Numbered from the stretch's first letter, positions 43,651 to 55,981 are shown. The stretch is DNA of 64,000 bases from Bubalus kerabau (GCF_029407905.1 NC_073630.1:49315001-49379000); one strand, 5' to 3'. Numbers and translations are program-made. Notes: generated from the sequence alone by a model not told the origin.

Positions 43651-43801
43651 TTTAGTTCAGTTCAGTTCAGTTGGGTCACTCAGTCGTGTCTGACTCTTTG
43701 CAACCCCATAGACTGCAACATGTTAGGCTTCCCTGTCCATCACCAACTCCCAGAGCTTGCTCAAACTCATGTCCGTCGAACAGTGATGCCATCTAACCAT
43801 C
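43651..43801 (-). mobile_element. BovB LINE 3' end, truncated
   Basis: The TCAGT array, then 'ggtcactcagtcgtgtctgactc' and the reverse C-terminal coding end to 'gatgccatctaaccatc'. Confidence 0.9.
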
Positions 43802-44057
43802 AGTGTGTGTGGGGGTGGTGGGGAGCACAATCATTTTACATCAGACCCTGAAGACAGCTCAGAGATGAGATGACGCTTAGACCAATAATGTGGGCCCAAA
43901 TGGCCTGCTGGTTGCTCAGGGCTACATAGCAAGTAGGTCAGGCCAGGTGTCTTTGCTCTGGGCATTTGCACACCTGTGAGCACTAGGGGACATCATTTTG
44001 GGGATGAAATTATTATAAGGACTCTTGGAATTACCGTAATTTCTAAAGTCTTGTTCA

Positions 44058-44262
44058 TGTTTATGCTAAGTCGCTTCAGTTGTGTCCAACTCTTTGTGAC
44101 CCTATGGACTGTAGCCCGCCAGGCTCCTCTCTAGGGAAGAATACTGGAGAGGGTTGCCATTTCTTCCTCCAAGGGATCTTCCTGACCCAGGGTTTGAACC
44201 CAAGTCTCTTCTATCTCCTGTAGGCAGACAGGTTTTTTACCTCCATTGTCACCTAGGAAGGC
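44058..44262 (-). mobile_element. Bov-tA SINE
   Basis: A reverse copy from 'tatgctaagtcgcttcag' to 'ttgtcacctaggaag', with a small deletion in the 'TCTGTCCATGGGATTCTCCAGG' part. Confidence 0.9.
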
Positions 44263-44364
44263 CCTGAAGTCGTAATGAGTACTGTTTTTCTTACATTTGT
44301 GTCTCTTCTTCAAATGTTAACATTATCCATTTAAAACAGTTACTGATCTCTGTTAGCTTTAAAA

Positions 44365-45170
44365 TAAATTATTAAGACTTTATTTTTTTAGATCAGTTTC
44401 CGGTTCACAGCAGAATTTTAGGGAAGGTACGGAAATTGCCCATATACTTCCAGAATCCCACACATTCATAGCCTTTCCTGTTATCAACATCTCCCACCAG
44501 AAGTGTACATTTGTTATAACTAACCAACCTACACTGGCACATCATAATCACCAAAAGTCCATAGTTTTTATTATGGTTTAATCCTTGTGTTGTACATCTG
44601 ATGAATTCTGGCAAATGCATAATGACATGTACCCATCATTATGTTATCAGCATCATCCAGAGGGTTTTCACTACCCCAAAATCCTCTGTGCTTCCCCTAT
44701 TCATCTCTCCCTACCCCTCTCTGATCTTTTTACAGTCTCCCTAGTTTTGCCTTTTCCAGAATGTCATGAGTTGGAATCATACAGTATGTAGCCTTTCCAG
44801 ATGGGCTTCTTTCACTTAGTAATATGCATTGAAGTTTTCTTCATATCTGCTCGTGGCTTTCTAACTTCTTTATTTTTAGCTCTGAATAATATTCCATTAT
44901 CTGGATGGACCATAGTTTATCCATTTACTTACTGAAGGGCATCTTTGTTGTTTCCAAGTTTGGGCAATTATGAAAAAAGTTGTATTAAATATTTGTATGC
45001 AAGTTTTTGTGTGGACAGAAGTTTTCAGTTCATTTGGCTAAATACGAAGAAGTGCCATGGCTGGATTACATGTTAAGACTATGTTTAATTTTGTAAGAAA
45101 CTGCCACACTGTCTTCCTAACTGATGAACCATTGTGCGTTCCTGCCAGCAATGGATGAGAGTGGAACCAA
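44365..45170 (-). mobile_element. Ancient LINE-1 3' end (L1M type)
   Basis: Reverse landmarks: 'gtttccggttcacagcagaattttaggg', 'tctctccctacccctctctgat', 'ggaatcatacagtatgtagcc', 'cattccattatctggatggacc-type text' and 'gttcctgccagcaatgg'. Confidence 0.75.
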
Positions 45171-45527
45171 TGCCCTTTCTGTTCTGTGACCTCTCAGCAA
45201 GGAGTCCTATCAAGCTAAGGGACTCGGCCACAGGAGATGGCATGACATGTGAGATAGGCTGGTTCCCAAAGACCAACCCGGTACATTTTCTTTGTGGAGA
45301 GAATAGAAACTAAAAAATAAGAGCTCTCCTTACAGTGTGCAGCCAGTCAGGGCCAGCTAGGCTTTGGTTTCCTTGTCTCTAGTGCCTCTAAGAATCATTT
45401 TGGTCTAAGTAATATGTTGAAGCCCTTTGCTGCTCTGCAAACACCAAGAGCCATCAGGTAGCCACTTTGAGTTTCTTTGCCTATTGAGGAGCCAATTAAC
45501 ATTCTCTGTATTTTGGGGTTTGGTGTT

Positions 45528-45635
45528 GTTGTTTTTTTTTTTGGTCACACCAAGCAGCATGTGGGATCTTAGCTTCCCAACCAGATAGAACCGCTGTGCC
45601 CCATGCATTAATCACTGGACCACGAGGGAAGTCTT
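45528..45635 (-). mobile_element. tRNA-Glu SINE fragment (CHR type)
   Basis: 'ggtcacaccaagcagcatgtgggatcttagcttcccaacc' and 'aatcactggaccacgagggaagtc' in reverse orientation after a T-run. Confidence 0.75.
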
Positions 45636-47199
45636 CTCTGGTTTTCTCTTTGCAAAGCCTCCAGAAGGCAAGTCCAGGCTTGGACTTGCAAGTTCAGGGC
45701 CTGCCTCATCTGAGCTTACTCACTGCTGAGTTCTCAGGTGGTGCTAACCCACAAGGACACCACCGGCCCGGCAGAAGCTCTCTGTTCCATTGCCCACCCT
45801 CACCTCCGGGCCCTTGTTCATGAGGTCCCTCTCATCTGATGTGTCCCATCCTATCTGCTTGACCCCAATTCTGCCCATCCTGCATGAGTCAGCCCCACCT
45901 CTGAGTCTATCTTTCATTTATGGGCTACCACTATTGCCCTTGAGCACTGAATGCCTGGAAACATCTCTTGTCTTATCTTGGTAATGGTTTACAAATTTAC
46001 TACATTCATGTGCTTTGGATATAAATTTTTCACTTCATCTGTAACCTAGATTTCCTTTTGACTGTAGGTCCTTTGGGTATTGGTAGGGGTGGTTAGAGAA
46101 GTAAGGTCAGAAAACTATTTACTCCAGTGAAATAAACTAACATTGTGCCATTGGGTAGTTTAGTTTATTTAGGCAAATTGCCTACTCTCTCAGAGTCTCC
46201 CTTCCCCGACCCACATACACATTATTCCTCTGGAAGACGGTATCAGTGTTGGAATTTGTGGTGTCAAAAAAAATAATTCAGGAGACTGCAAATAAGAAGA
46301 GCTTATTTAGGGTCTTAAGAATTAAAATTTAGGAGACCCAGATTTGGGGAACCTGAAGGAGTCTTCTGAGGATGAGAAAGAGGGACTAAGAAAAATGAAA
46401 TGCCACGAAGTTTTTAAAAGTTGCCTAGTATGAACTGTGACTGACTCTGTACCTGGGTCTGAAAATATTTGCCTTAGGGAATCACAAATTGTTTTAGGGT
46501 AGAGGTCTGAAACATGGTGACTGTCATGAGTTATCTTAGGGTAAAGATGTGATAAGCATCTTGAGTTTATGGCAGTTTTTCTGGGTTACTTCATCAGGTC
46601 AAAATGTTAGATTTCATCCAGGCTGATGTGCCTAAGTCACACTTCCTTAATAACCTCGTAGCGCCATTTTAGAGAGCTCTTTTAGCAACACTAACTCTAT
46701 TTTGATTTTCCTTTCACAGTGAGATGCTTGTGGTAATATGTAAGAGGTCTTCACACCGTCTAGTCATTGGGCCAAGCTCTGAAGTTAACACCTGCTTCAG
46801 TAAACTTGTGGTCTCCTCCCTTGTCTTAAGCATTGCTTCCAGACATCCTCTCCAACATCTTCTTATTAATGGGCTTCACTTCTGGCTCTCATTAGTGTTT
46901 AAAGATTTCCACAGCTGCAGCACTTGCTAGAGTCTTGACAGCCAGCACCCTCAGTGACTTTCCACATGTCCCCCTTGAGGCACGTAAAAGTTTCTGGACA
47001 CCTAACCACACAGAAAGCTGGGAAGACTCAGAGAAGCCAAACTCAGGCTCCTCCCCATTGGCTGCAGCAAACAGGCACTGGTTGTGCCCCAGCTACGGGC
47101 AGGGGGTCATGGTGCTTTCCAACAGAAGCAGAACAGATCTTTCTATGCTCTAGGACTCTCCTGTGTTTAAGCTTGAGGGTCAGTCCTCCTGGGAACTTG
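45636..47199. other. Intergenic DNA; possible LTR-like remnant at 46240-46700
   Basis: The 46240-46700 segment ('ggtcttaagaattaaaatttaggagacccag ... ccattttagagagctcttttagcaacac') has the look of a degraded LTR, but I cannot assign a family. The rest is unassigned. Confidence 0.3.
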
Positions 47200-47396
47200 T
47201 TAAGTCGTGTCTGACTCTTTTGTGACCCCATGGACTGTAACCCACCATGCTCCTCTGTCCATGGGATTTCCCAGGCTAGAATACCAGAGTGGGCTTCCAT
47301 TTCTTTCTCCAGGGAATCTTCCTGACCCAGGGATTGAAACTATATCTCCTGCATTGCAGGCAGATTCTTTACAACTTAGCCACATAGGAATCCCCC
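47200..47396 (-). mobile_element. Bov-tA SINE
   Basis: A reverse copy from 'ttaagtcgtgtctgactc' to 'cttagccacataggaatcccc'. Confidence 0.9.
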
Positions 47397-48827
47397 TCAA
47401 GACTCGAGAGGATGTAAAAAAGGAGAACTGTGGCATCTGTCTTCCTCCTCCAGACCCTATTTTTCTGTTCTTTTTTTTTCCCCACCACTCTTTGGGCTGG
47501 AAAGAGTGGATTTGTGTCTTACTTACTTTATTATATTCTTTCAACCATAGCATGTATTTGTCACAAATGGAAGAGATACTGTCTGTACACTACTGATAGA
47601 AAAAAATCTATGAACTAGTCTTCCAAACCTATCCCTTGATATACTAAAGACTGTAGGAAACTCATCCCTTACCAGGCTTAATTTGCTAGTCCATTATTCT
47701 GTTAATGTGAAACCAAATACTTTGGCTTTCTTCTACCTTCTGGTTATAAGCTTCAGGGCTCTCTATGAGAGAGAAGACTGCAAAGGAACATGAATTATAG
47801 GGGACGTTAAAATACACTGGCTTAATATTTGTGAATATTAACTCAAATTTCATTTTAACACTTGTGGTTTTATTTAAGTTCTTGTATTTGTGGGTTTTGT
47901 TTCTATAAGTAAGTAGAATGCTTGTTTTAACTACCAGAGTTTCACACACTATTTTATCAGAATAAAAGAAAATTAGAAATAAAATTTTACAGCTTTACTG
48001 AGGTATAATTGACCTACAATATACAGCACGCATTTAAAGAATACGACTTGATGAGTTTTGAAATAGGTAAACAAAGTGAAACTATCATCATAATCAAGAT
48101 AAGGAATTATCTATCACTCTGAGAAGTTCAAAAACCATCTTTCCCCTTAATATCATCCCAATCCTTACATGCCCTAGGCAGTCAATGATAATCTTTCTGT
48201 CACTATAGATTAGTTGGCATTGTCTAGAAATTTATTTGAAGAATAATTTGATATGTGCTCTTTTGAGGGGGAGGGTCTGGCTTCTCTAAGCATAATTACT
48301 TTAATATTTATACATTTTTTGTGTGTGTGTATCAATAGTTCATTCCTTTTTATTACTGGTTAGTAATCCATTTTATGACTATACCATAGATTGTTTATCT
48401 ATTCTTTTGTTTATAGACATTTAGGTTGTATCTAGTTTAGGGCTATTACAAAGGAAGCAACTTTGAACACTGGTGTACAAGTGGACATGTATTTTCATGT
48501 TTTATTGGGTGAATAACTAAGAATGGAATGGCTAGGTTGTATGGGAAGTAGAATTGCCAGATTTGGTAAACAAAAATATATAAACCCCAATTAAATTTGA
48601 ATTTTAGATAAACAAGCAATTCTTTAGTATATACATATCCCATTTGAGACATACTTAAATTAAAAATTTTTCACTGTTTATGTGAAATTCAAATTTAACT
48701 TTGTGTCTTTTATCTGGCAACACTAAATTAGGAAGTGTACTATTAACTTTTTAAGGAATTCCTCAAGCTTTGTTCCTAAAGTGATTGTATCCTTTTACAT
48801 TCCCATATTGCATTCCAGTACTTTTTG

Positions 48828-49046
48828 CCACCTGATGTGAAGAGCTGACTCATTAGAAAAGACCCTGATGCTGGGAAAGATTGAAGGCAGGAGGAGAAGC
48901 GGGCAACAGAGGACAAGAAGGTTGGATGGCATCACCGACTCAATGGACATGAGTTTGAGCAAGCTCCAGGAGATGAAGGACAGGGAAGTCTGGACTGTTG
49001 CAGTCCATGTGGTGGCAGAGTTGGACACGACCAAACAACAACAACA
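48828..49046 (+). mobile_element. BovB LINE 3' end, truncated, inside L1
   Basis: 'gatgtgaagagctgactcattagaaaagaccctgatgctggg', 'ggatggcatcaccgactcaatgg', 'gagttggacacgacc', ending with CAACAACAAC rather than the TGAAC array. Confidence 0.9.
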
Positions 49047-49068
49047 TTCCCATGATAAGTAAATGAGG

Positions 49069-49204
49069 GGCTTCCCAAGTAGCTCAGTGGTAAATAATCC
49101 CTATTCCAGTATTCTTGCCTGAAAAATCCCATGGACAAAGAAGCCTAGGGGGCTACAGTCCATGGGGTTGCAAGAGTCAGATATGACTTAGCAACTAAAA
49201 CAAG
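49069..49204 (+). mobile_element. Bov-tA SINE with a large internal deletion
   Basis: The head 'ggggcttcccaagtagctcagtggtaaataatcc' jumps directly to 'cagtattcttgcctg' and runs to 'gcaactaaaaca'. Confidence 0.88.
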
Positions 49205-51107
49205 TCCCCAGGAGGACTGATCCTCAAACTTAAACACAGGGGAGTCCTAGGGCATGGAGTCAGACATGACTGAGCATGTAAGTGCAAGCGGTCAATGAGA
49301 GTTTCATTTGCTTCATGTCCTTGCCAATACTTAATATCATCAATCTTTTGAATTTTACCAATCTAATGAATATGCAGTGGTATTTCAATGAGGTTTTACT
49401 TTGCCTTTCCATCATGACTAATGACATTAAAGTAATTTTCAGTCTGCTTATTTGCCATCCCTATAGTCAGCTTCATGAGGAGGTTATTTTGTTTAGTTTG
49501 TTTCTCCTGTTTTTGCATTGAGTTTCTGGTCTTTTATTATTGAGTTGCAAGGATTCTTTACATATGGTATATTCAAGTCTTCTGTCATATACATTTTTTT
49601 GCAGATATATTTTCTCAGTTTGTGACTTGCCTTTTCATTTGGGTAAGTGTCTTTTGAAGAACAAGAGTTCCTCATTTTGGTCAAGTCCAATTTACTGATT
49701 TTTTAAATTTATAGTTCATGTTTTTTTGTGTCCTACATAAGAAAATCTTTGCCAAATTCAAGGATCCCAGCACTTTCTTCCACAAGTTTTATAATTTTAG
49801 TGTATACATTCTATGACAAATTTTAATTTTTATATCTGGTGTAAGGGAAGAATCAAATTTTTTGTTTTGTTTTTGCTTGTGACTATTAAGTTGTTTTTAT
49901 GAAAACATCTTTCTTTCTCCAAGGCAGATAATTTTTTTTTTTTTGGCAACTTTGTTGAAAATCATTTGACCGTATGTGTGTGGGAATTTCTGGAATCTCT
50001 ATTCTTTACCATTTATTTTGTCTATTTTTATGCCAGTATGATACTCACTGTCTTAATAACTGTAGCTTTATGGTAAGTCTTAAAATCAAGTAGTGTCAGT
50101 CTTCTAGTTTTGTTCTTATATTTTTTTTACATATTTTCTTTTACATTGCTTTTTTTTATTCCAGGTCTTTGCATTTCCATATAAATTTTAGAATCAACTT
50201 GGCAATTTCTACCAAAGTATCCTGCTGAGATTTTGATTGTTATTGCATTGAATCTATAAACCAAAAAGGATTTCTATCTTGAAACTATTAAGTCTATTAA
50301 TCTATAAACATGGTATATATCTCCATTTTATTTTGGTTTGTTTAATTTTTCTCTTTGTTTAATTTTAAGTAATGCTCTTAGTTTTCAGAATACAGACTTC
50401 ATAAAATTTTGTTAAATTTATCCCTAGGTATTTTATATTATCAGATACTGTGTGTTGGTTTACACTTCATCTATCCATCATATCCATTCTCCAACTGATG
50501 GGCATCCAGGCTGCTCCATCACCTTGGTCTCTCAGTACTGCTGTGAAGAACATCCTCCTTCATATATATTTCCCATGGGACCTGTGCAGTTTGTGGAGTC
50601 CATACTCAGGAGGGTTTGCTGAGTCTATTGATATTTAATTTCAGCATTACTGCCATATTGCTTGCCAGTTTGCCCTCCCAGTGACTAAGAATGAGAGTTA
50701 CTATTTTCCCATATGTGTGTCTTTCTCATTCTTGCAAATAAGATGGCTATGAAGTTATGCCTTTTAATTTTAGTTTGTATTTCTTTGACTTCAAGCTAGA
50801 TTAGCAGCTCTTTATTTGTAAGTCATTAAATTTTCTTCATTTATGAATTACCTGATAATAGGTTTTGAATATTTTTTCTACTGGGTTTTCTGTTTGTTGT
50901 GGTGGTTAATTAACATACATTCCTAGTGCAACCTATATATTGCTCCTTTGCAGTGCTGGATGTTACAAATGCCTTCTCCCAGCCTGTCACCAATCCACCA
51001 ACTTTGGCTGTGGTAGACTTTTCTGAATAAAAATCCTTCATTTTTGAAGAGGAGAAATCTATATATTGTCTTTAAAAAACCTTTCCTCATTAAAATGTGT
51101 AAAATGC

Positions 51108-51437
51108 TGCTGCTGCTGCTGCTGCGTCACTTCAGTTGTGTCCGACTCTGTGTGACCCCATAGACGGCAGCCCATCAGGCTCCACCGTCCCTGGGATTCT
51201 CCAATCAAGAACACTGGAGTGGGTTGCCATTTCCTTCTCCGATGCATGAAAGTGAAAAGTGAAAGAACACTGGAGCAGGTTGCCATTTCCTTCTCCGATG
51301 CATGAAAGTGAAAAGTGAAAGTGAAGTCGCTTAGTCATGTCCAACTTTTAGCAACCCCATGGACTGCAGTCTACCAGGCTCCTCTGCCCATGGGATTTTC
51401 CAGGCAAGAGTACTGGAGGGGGGTGCCATTGCCTTCT
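51108..51437 (-). mobile_element. Bov-A2 SINE with a 56-bp internal tandem duplication
   Basis: Reverse copy with (TGC)6 tail at 51108-51124. The linker region 51209-51264 is repeated at 51265-51320 with two mismatches, making the element about 330 bases instead of about 275. Confidence 0.94.
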
Positions 51438-52002
51438 CTGAATGTATAAAATATTCTACAATTTCTCCTGCTAGCCTTGTGGTTCTACTTTTTATGTTAA
51501 ATTTTTAATTTATTTTGAATTTTAAAAATAAAGGACATGAGATACAATTTCAATCTTATTTTTCTGCATATGATTGGCCAATTTCCTAACTCTATTTATT
51601 AAATATTCTACTCTTAGTCCTACTGAGTTGTGGTAATATTTTATCACACATCAAATTTCCATATACATCTGGTCGGTTCCTGTGATCCCCATTTTTTCAC
51701 CTGGAATCATTTGTCTGTTCCTGCATCATCACCCTACTTTATTTCTGCTATTATGATTTTATTGTATAATATTTGGTAGGTCAATGCACTTTTCTTTTTT
51801 TAGTTTGTTACGCATGGATTTTTATTCTTTCATATAAATTTTAAAATCAGTTTGCTAGTGTCTCACAAAATCAAGACTTTGATTAAAATTTCAGTGAATT
51901 TATATATCAACTATGAGGAAACTGATATATTTTTATGTTGTTATCCCACCCATGAACTTGGTTTATTGCTTTATTTATATCTTCTCTATATACTTAAAAA
52001 AA

Positions 52003-52324
52003 ATGTTTATTTATTATTTATTTTTGGGTTTTTTGTTGCTGCATGCTGGCTTTCTCTAGTTTTGGTGAACAGGGGCTACTCTCTAGCTGTGGTGCCTGGG
52101 CTTCTCATTGCGGTGGCCTCTCCTGTTCTGGAGCACAGGCTCCAGGATATGTGAGTTTCAGTAGTTTCAGCTCCCTGACTCCAGCTCCAGAGCACAGTCT
52201 TGGTAGCTGTGGGGCACAGGCCCAGCTGCCCCGCAACATGTGGAATCTTCCCAGACCAGGGATCGAACCCATGTCTCCTGCATTGTTAGGACGGCTCTTA
52301 ACCACTGGAGCACCAGGGAAGTCC
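52003..52324 (-). mobile_element. CHR-2 type tRNA-Glu SINE, full length
   Basis: Reverse copy with A/T-rich tail at 52003-52030, body 'gctgcatgctggctttctctag...gcaacatgtggaatcttcc' and tRNA head 'cttaaccactggagcaccagggaagtcc'. Confidence 0.88.
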
Positions 52325-52564
52325 ATTATATACTTTTAAATTAAAATTTTTTTTCTTGGTAAAGATCTATTGAATTCATTGTTAAGTTAATTACTAGACA
52401 TATTTGTTTATCCTTTTTATAACTGTATTGCTATTGTAAATGAACTATTTAATTTGTTACAATATTTATTATTTTATTAAATATTTGTTTTTAATAAATA
52501 TAATTCTTTAATATTTTATCATTTAGTTATATGTTGGTGTAGGAAAATGCTAATATTTATAAAA

Positions 52565-52679
52565 ATTTTTTGGTCTCATTGAGAGGACTGTGGGATCCTA
52601 GTTCCCAGACCAGGGGTTGAACCCGCACCCTCAGCAGTGAAAGAATGAAATCTTAATCACTGGTCTGCCAGGGAATTCC
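52565..52679 (-). mobile_element. tRNA-Glu SINE (CHR type)
   Basis: 'ggactgtgggatcctagttcccagaccaggggttgaaccc' and 'cttaatcactggtctgccagggaattcc'. Confidence 0.8.
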
Positions 52680-53482
52680 GAAAATACTTTTTTTTTAATT
52701 GACATTTTATACTGCAACATTTTGGACACTTTACTGGACTTCAAATGACTCACAACTCAGCCTCTCCCTCTATTAGACCGCAGAAAGACTACCATTTCCC
52801 CAGTTCCCCAGGGGCTTTGCAGTGATTAAGCAGTAGATAAATTTGGACGTCTGTCTCAAACTTGTCAAAATAGTCATTAAGAAAAAGTCCAAAGCATGGA
52901 TCATAAATTCAAATACCTACATAGGTTAAGTTTAAACAGCAGGGAATGGTGGAGACGGGGGCAAGCCAGAAACGACAAGATCTATCTAAAAGGAGCAGAC
53001 CTTCTCAGCTTCAGCCAGTTCTTGCCATATAGCAATGAAAGTCCAGTTTTTTCACATCTGTAGATTTTTCCAGGAAAAGCCTAAAATCTTTAAGATAACA
53101 ACATAACTGAATTTTTAAAAGTATTTGGTGGACCAAATAAATCACATCTGTGCTCTAGATCTGTTTGACAATCTACTGAACTTCACCCTCTGGCCTAAGA
53201 ATGTCCCAAGGAGAGGGGACAATAGGGAAGTAACTGAGTATCACCTCTGGACCCCATCCTCCCATTCCTTTTTTTCTCCCCACCCCCACCCCGAACCCCC
53301 AGCCCTGTTGCCTTCACTGTGCAGGGTTCTATTCTAGCCAGCATGGACATCAGACTTGTGGGAACTGAGTTTAGAACATAAGGAGAGAAGATGGAGATCA
53401 AGGCTGGACCTATATCATACTGTCTGAGAACTCCCAAGAGAACAGGAGTCTAAGCTGGAACAGGAATTGATGGAAGACCTAC
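52680..53482. other. Intergenic DNA without recognised features
   Basis: About 800 bases; no element recognised apart from a C-rich patch near 53275-53305. Confidence 0.45.
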
Positions 53483-53692
53483 TAGCTTCCCTGGTAGCTC
53501 AGATGGTAAAGAATCCAGCCTCCAGTGCAAAAGACCCAGGTTCGATCCCTGGGTTGGGAAGATCCCCCAGAGAAGGGAATGGCTACATTTCCAGTGTTCT
53601 TGTCTGGAGAATTCCATGGACAGAAGAGCCTGGTGGGCTACAGTCCACGGGGTCTCAAAGAGTTGGCAGAACTGAGCGACTAACACTTTTAC
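53483..53692 (+). mobile_element. Bov-tA SINE
   Basis: A sense copy from TAGCTTCCCTGGTAGCTCAGATGG to AGAGTTGGCAGAACTGAGCGACTAACAC. Confidence 0.92.
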
Positions 53693-53861
53693 TCTCTTTC
53701 TACCAGCTTCAACTGAAGTGATTGAAGTGGTTTGGCTCTGGAACCACTCCTGTTCTTTCCAGAATCAGCTGAGATGAGCGTGTTTGGGCAACTGTCTCAG
53801 ATCAGGACAGCTCCCAAGAGTCCATATTCTGGACCTTAATCAACCTGCCATGGTGTTTTAG

Positions 53862-54252
53862 GTTGGTATTATGGGCTGAATTGTGTCCTCCTAAAACTCA
53901 CGTATTAGAGTCTTAACCCCCAGTACCAGAGAATGTGATCACATTTGGAGATAGGGTCTTTAAAGAGATATTTAAGGTAAAATGAGGTCATTAGGGATGG
54001 GCCCTGATGCAATAGGACTGCTGTCCTTGTAAGAGGAGGAGATTAGGGCACAGACGCACACGGAAGGAAGACTATAAAGAGATACCGTTAGAAGACATGC
54101 CACCTACATGCCATGGAGAGGCCTCAGAAGAAACCACCCTGCTGACATCCTGATCTTGGATTTCCAGTCTCCCTACAGCAAGAAAATAAGCTCTGTTGTT
54201 TAAGTCACCCAGTCTGTGCTACTTTGACATGGCAGCTCTAGAAGACTAACAT
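53862..54252 (+). repeat. MaLR-type solo LTR (MLT1A group)
   Basis: Nearly complete: TATGGGCTGAATTGTGTCC, 'ggagatagggtctttaaagag', 'aaaatgaggtcattaggg', 'gttgtttaagtcacccagtctgtgctac', ending 'gaagactaacata'. A sense copy of a non-coding, ancient retrovirus-like LTR. Confidence 0.85.
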
Positions 54253-54524
54253 AATTGTGTTTCTTGGAAACAGATTCTTAGTGCAGGGTTGTGTGGAAAG
54301 TTTTATAGGAGCCTTTATAGGAGATGTCAGGAAATCTAATGTGAAAACAAGGAGGGCAGAATTGGGCAGAGAGAGAATTGGAGCTAGAATGAGGGTGCCA
54401 CCAAGGGGGTGTTCTGGAACTGGGGTGGCCCTTCAAGCACTGTTCCAAATTGAGGCAAGGAGCCTTTGTTTTCCTACACCAATCATTACCAAGGTGAAGG
54501 AGGGGTGATGATTTTTTTACCCTC

Positions 54525-54755
54525 TAAGGAATGTTTGGAAATGTCAGACCTTTTTTGGCCGTCACAACAGGCCTACGAAGGGGTGTGTGTGTTGGGGGGT
54601 GCATGCACTACTGGCTTGTAATGGGTAGAGACCAGTGATGCTGCTGCAGTGCGTCCTAATGCCCAAGACAGGCAACCCTCCTCCACCGCCCCACGACAAA
54701 GAAGCGCCTGACCCCGGATGTCAGTAGTGCTGAGACTGTGCAAACCTCCCTCCCG
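54525..54755 (+). mobile_element. MER5A-type hAT-Charlie MITE
   Basis: 'ggaatgtttggaaatgtcagacc...ggccgtcacaac...ctactggcttgtaatgggtagagaccagtgatgctgc...gtcagtagtgctgagactgtg' follows MER5A end to end. Confidence 0.85.
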
Positions 54756-54949
54756 GCATTAACAAGTCATTGGCCCTGAGCTGCATGTGGAAAGGTTTTA
54801 CCCTGTCACTGATGGCAGTTCCCAGCGAGGAGTGCAGCTATGAACCGTCAGTGGCCTGTGTTCCCAGCAGCTGGAGAATAGGCATGTTTGCCATGAAGAG
54901 CATCTAGGTGGACCAAAGAGCCCTTGATCTGACCCCTCAACTTCTCTTT

Positions 54950-55420
54950 CTAATAAAAATAACAACCAGTCATGTTCAGGGCACTGTCCTGAGAGTTTTA
55001 CACGTTATCCTACTTGATTGCGTGTGTGCTGAATCGCTTCAGTTGTGTCCGTTGTCTCTTTGCAACATTATGTTCTATAGCCTGCCAGGCTCCTCTGTCC
55101 ATGGGATTCTCCAGGCAAGAACACTGGAATGGGCTGCATTTCCTTCTCCAGGAGATCTTCCCCACCCAGGGGTCCAATGTGAGTCTTCTACACTAGCAGG
55201 TGGGTTCTTTATCACCAGCACCACCTGGGAAGCCCTGTTATCCCACTTAAGCCTCATAAAAAGCCCAAGAGGCGGGTTATATGGCCAATATTTTGTAAAA
55301 CAGTTATCTAGGACTCAGAGAGGTTAATCACTCACCCCAGATTACAGAGCTAGTAAGCAGCAGAACCATAATTTGTATCCAGGGCTGTCTGACTCCAAAG
55401 CCTAATGTTTTCACAAGCAG
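54950..55420 (-). repeat. MIR SINE split by a Bov-tA
   Basis: The left part (54950-55017) and right part (55237-55420, 'gactcagagaggttaatcactcaccccagattacagagctagtaagcag') form one reverse MIR. The Bov-tA between them is flanked by GTTATCCTACTTGA and GTTATCCCACTTAA. Confidence 0.85.
55018..55236 (-). mobile_element. Bov-tA SINE inserted in a MIR
   Basis: A reverse copy from 'gtgtgctgaatcgcttcag' to 'ccagcaccacctgggaagccc', with target duplication at 55004-55017 and 55237-55250. Confidence 0.92.
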
Positions 55421-55727
55421 GAAGGACAATCTTTGCTAAAACAAGAACAGTACACAGAGGAGGAAGAGGATGGCTATAGACTTAGCAGAACTGATAGAAA
55501 CCCAGCCTCACAACAGCAGAGCCCTGAGACAATGGCTGATACTGTGTGAACATCACAGGGCTCAGCCCCTGAGCTCAGGTTCCCTGGAGAGGAGACTCCT
55601 GCCACCTCTCTATCCACAAACCTTAATGGTTACCAGCAATAATCCCTCTCATAAGGGGACTTTTTCTTTTTGCCTCCTTGAGGTGAATGTATGGACTTTA
55701 GGACTTTGTACAATGACAACAGTTAAC

Positions 55728-55751
55728 TACAAAAAAAAAAAAAAAAAAAAA
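55728..55751. repeat. Poly(A) run
   Basis: About 24 consecutive A after TTAACTAC. No retroposed element is recognisable upstream of it. Confidence 0.85.
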
Positions 55752-55894
55752 GCAGCCACTTCCTAGGAGTCAATGGTATAAAAATAATTTTTATTTACTA
55801 CTGTAAATAAAGTAGTGCAAAGAGTAGTTTGGACCCACAATATTGCATTACTGATTTATTTACTACCTTAGCAGCATACAGTGTGGGCAGTTGG

Positions 55895-55922
55895 CTCTTT
55901 CTCTTCTCTCTCTCTCTCTCAG

Positions 55923-55963
<41 letters not shown>

Positions 55964-55981
55964 CGCACACACACACCCCTA
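55895..55981. repeat. Compound (TC)n(CA)n microsatellite
   Basis: CT-rich run to about 55919, then about 30 CA units with three interruptions. It is the longest dinucleotide array in the window and very likely polymorphic. Confidence 0.95.

Larger units (their letters stand above)
47975..52000 (-). mobile_element. Ancient LINE-1 sequence (L1M type), repeatedly interrupted
   Basis: Reverse L1 3' UTR and ORF2 text occupies 47975-48825, 49285-51080 and 51450-51990. Landmarks are 'tttactgaggtataattgacc', 'caccagtgttcaaag'-type text at 48455, 'ttgaatctataaacc', and 'gggtaagtgtcttttgaag'. It is broken by a BovB end, a Bov-tA and a Bov-A2. Two or more L1 copies may be joined. Confidence 0.65.
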
